From positions 105,906 to 169,905 of the forward strand of contig CAJFHC010000001.1 of NCBI GenBank assembly GCA_904378045.1: a DNA stretch of 64,000 nt, written 5' to 3'. Positions within the stretch are counted from its first letter, which is position 1. Each line of letters opens with the position of its first letter. Shown here one piece after another: positions 63,593 through 64,000 of this stretch. The translations under genes were made by a program, and so were the position numbers. The notes beneath the pieces were generated by a model. The model made no database searches. It was not told the DNA's origin and saw only the letters and a program-made list of their open reading frames with translations. Origin of the DNA: Candidatus Metalachnospira gallinarum (GTDB lineage Bacteria; Bacillota; Clostridia; Lachnospirales; Anaerotignaceae).

Positions 63593-64000
63593 TTATAGCT
63601 TCGTTAAAAAGAACCTTCCTTTGCCTTCGGCTTTGGCTCTGTAAAGAGCCTTATCCGTTTTGGCGTAAAGATAACCGAACGATACTCCGTTTGCTCCAAT
63701 CCTGCATCCGCCTATGCTGCATCCGGAACTAACGTCAATGCCGTGCCAAGTTATTTTTGATATGGAGCTTATAAGGCTGTCAGCCTTTTCCTTCAAATAG
63801 CTTTCGTCAACGGGATTGAGCAAAACGGCAAACTCATCGCCGCCGATACGGCTGACGCCTATGGCGTCGGGAAAGGCGGCCTCAACGCTTAGAGCTGTCT
63901 CCTTAAGAACAAAATCTCCGCAGGGATGGCCGTAAAGATCGTTAACCGACTTGAAGTTATCAAGATCGGCGATAAGAAGCACAACGCCTTCCCTCTGCAA
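63593..64000 (-). CDS. GGDEF domain protein, N-terminus cut by window edge
   Basis: The last 135 or so residues of a GGDEF-domain protein read leftward from the right edge. The visible domain has LLIADLDNFKSVNDLYGHPCGD, an intact GGDEF (RIGGDEFAV) and the C-terminal YLYAKTDKALYRAKAEGKGRF. No RxxD inhibitory site precedes the motif. It should be a diguanylate cyclase; its sensor part lies outside the window. It is convergent with the CheB-CheR gene. Confidence 0.92.
   Translation of the reverse strand: MQREGVVLLIADLDNFKSVNDLYGHPCGDFVLKETALSVEAAFPDAIGVSRIGGDEFAVLLNPVDESYLKEKADSLISSISKITWHGIDVSSGCSIGGCRIGANGVSFGYLYAKTDKALYRAKAEGKGRFFLTKL

Overview
The window looks like a chromosomal segment of an endospore-forming, anaerobic member of the Clostridia, most like a Lachnospiraceae genome. 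The reasons are a spoVA sporulation operon, clostridial operon layouts (iscS-iscU-mnmA; asp23-nusB-xseAB-ispA-dxs-tlyA-nadK-argR-recN), a CIRCE-controlled groESL operon, strong AGGAGG ribosome sites, many ATGA stop/start overlaps, and a dense cyclic-di-GMP signalling region. The taxonomic call is an inference from gene content and was not checked by any search. No rRNA, tRNA, CRISPR array, insertion sequence or phage gene was recognised.

Left part, 1-39 kb, is mostly housekeeping. It holds a truncated AraC-type regulator, then spoVAA-AB-AC-AD-AE (spore dipicolinic acid channel) behind a sigma-G/F-like promoter. The tgt-yajC pair runs the other way. Next are a THUMP RNA methyltransferase, a LysR regulator, the asp23-to-recN cluster (transcription termination, DNA repair, isoprenoid precursors, NAD phosphorylation, arginine control), iscS-iscU-mnmA (Fe-S clusters and tRNA thiolation), a HAD phosphatase with a tiny Cys-rich membrane protein, groESL, a 2-hydroxyacid dehydrogenase, two acetyltransferases, a FUSC membrane protein, carAB, a tyrosine phosphatase, aroF, trpS, an AlbA/Schlafen-type regulator and a secreted SH3-NlpC/P60 hydrolase.

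Right part, 40.6-63.3 kb, is one co-oriented gene train. A GGDEF protein with a long structured leader is followed by a VTC-domain protein, DUF4956, CotH-like kinase, a membrane-anchored glycosidase-like protein, a frame-broken HEAT-repeat protein, a processive-type family 2 glycosyltransferase and a DivIVA-like coiled coil. It continues with an EAL phosphodiesterase, a REC-HD-GYP phosphodiesterase, an Hpt protein, a hybrid histidine kinase, a 1363-residue GGDEF/EAL protein and a CheB-CheR-PAS protein. My reading is a c-di-GMP-controlled surface polymer or exopolysaccharide system with its own phosphorelay. The components are known families; this assembly is the best candidate here for an undescribed system.

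Non-coding features worth attention: a pyrBI-like attenuator before carAB, a potential pseudoknot in the leader of the GGDEF operon, a promoter-terminator unit with no gene, a 13-bp degenerate tandem repeat, a mosaic of repeats after groEL, and large inverted repeats near the right end. A second GGDEF gene runs off the right edge.
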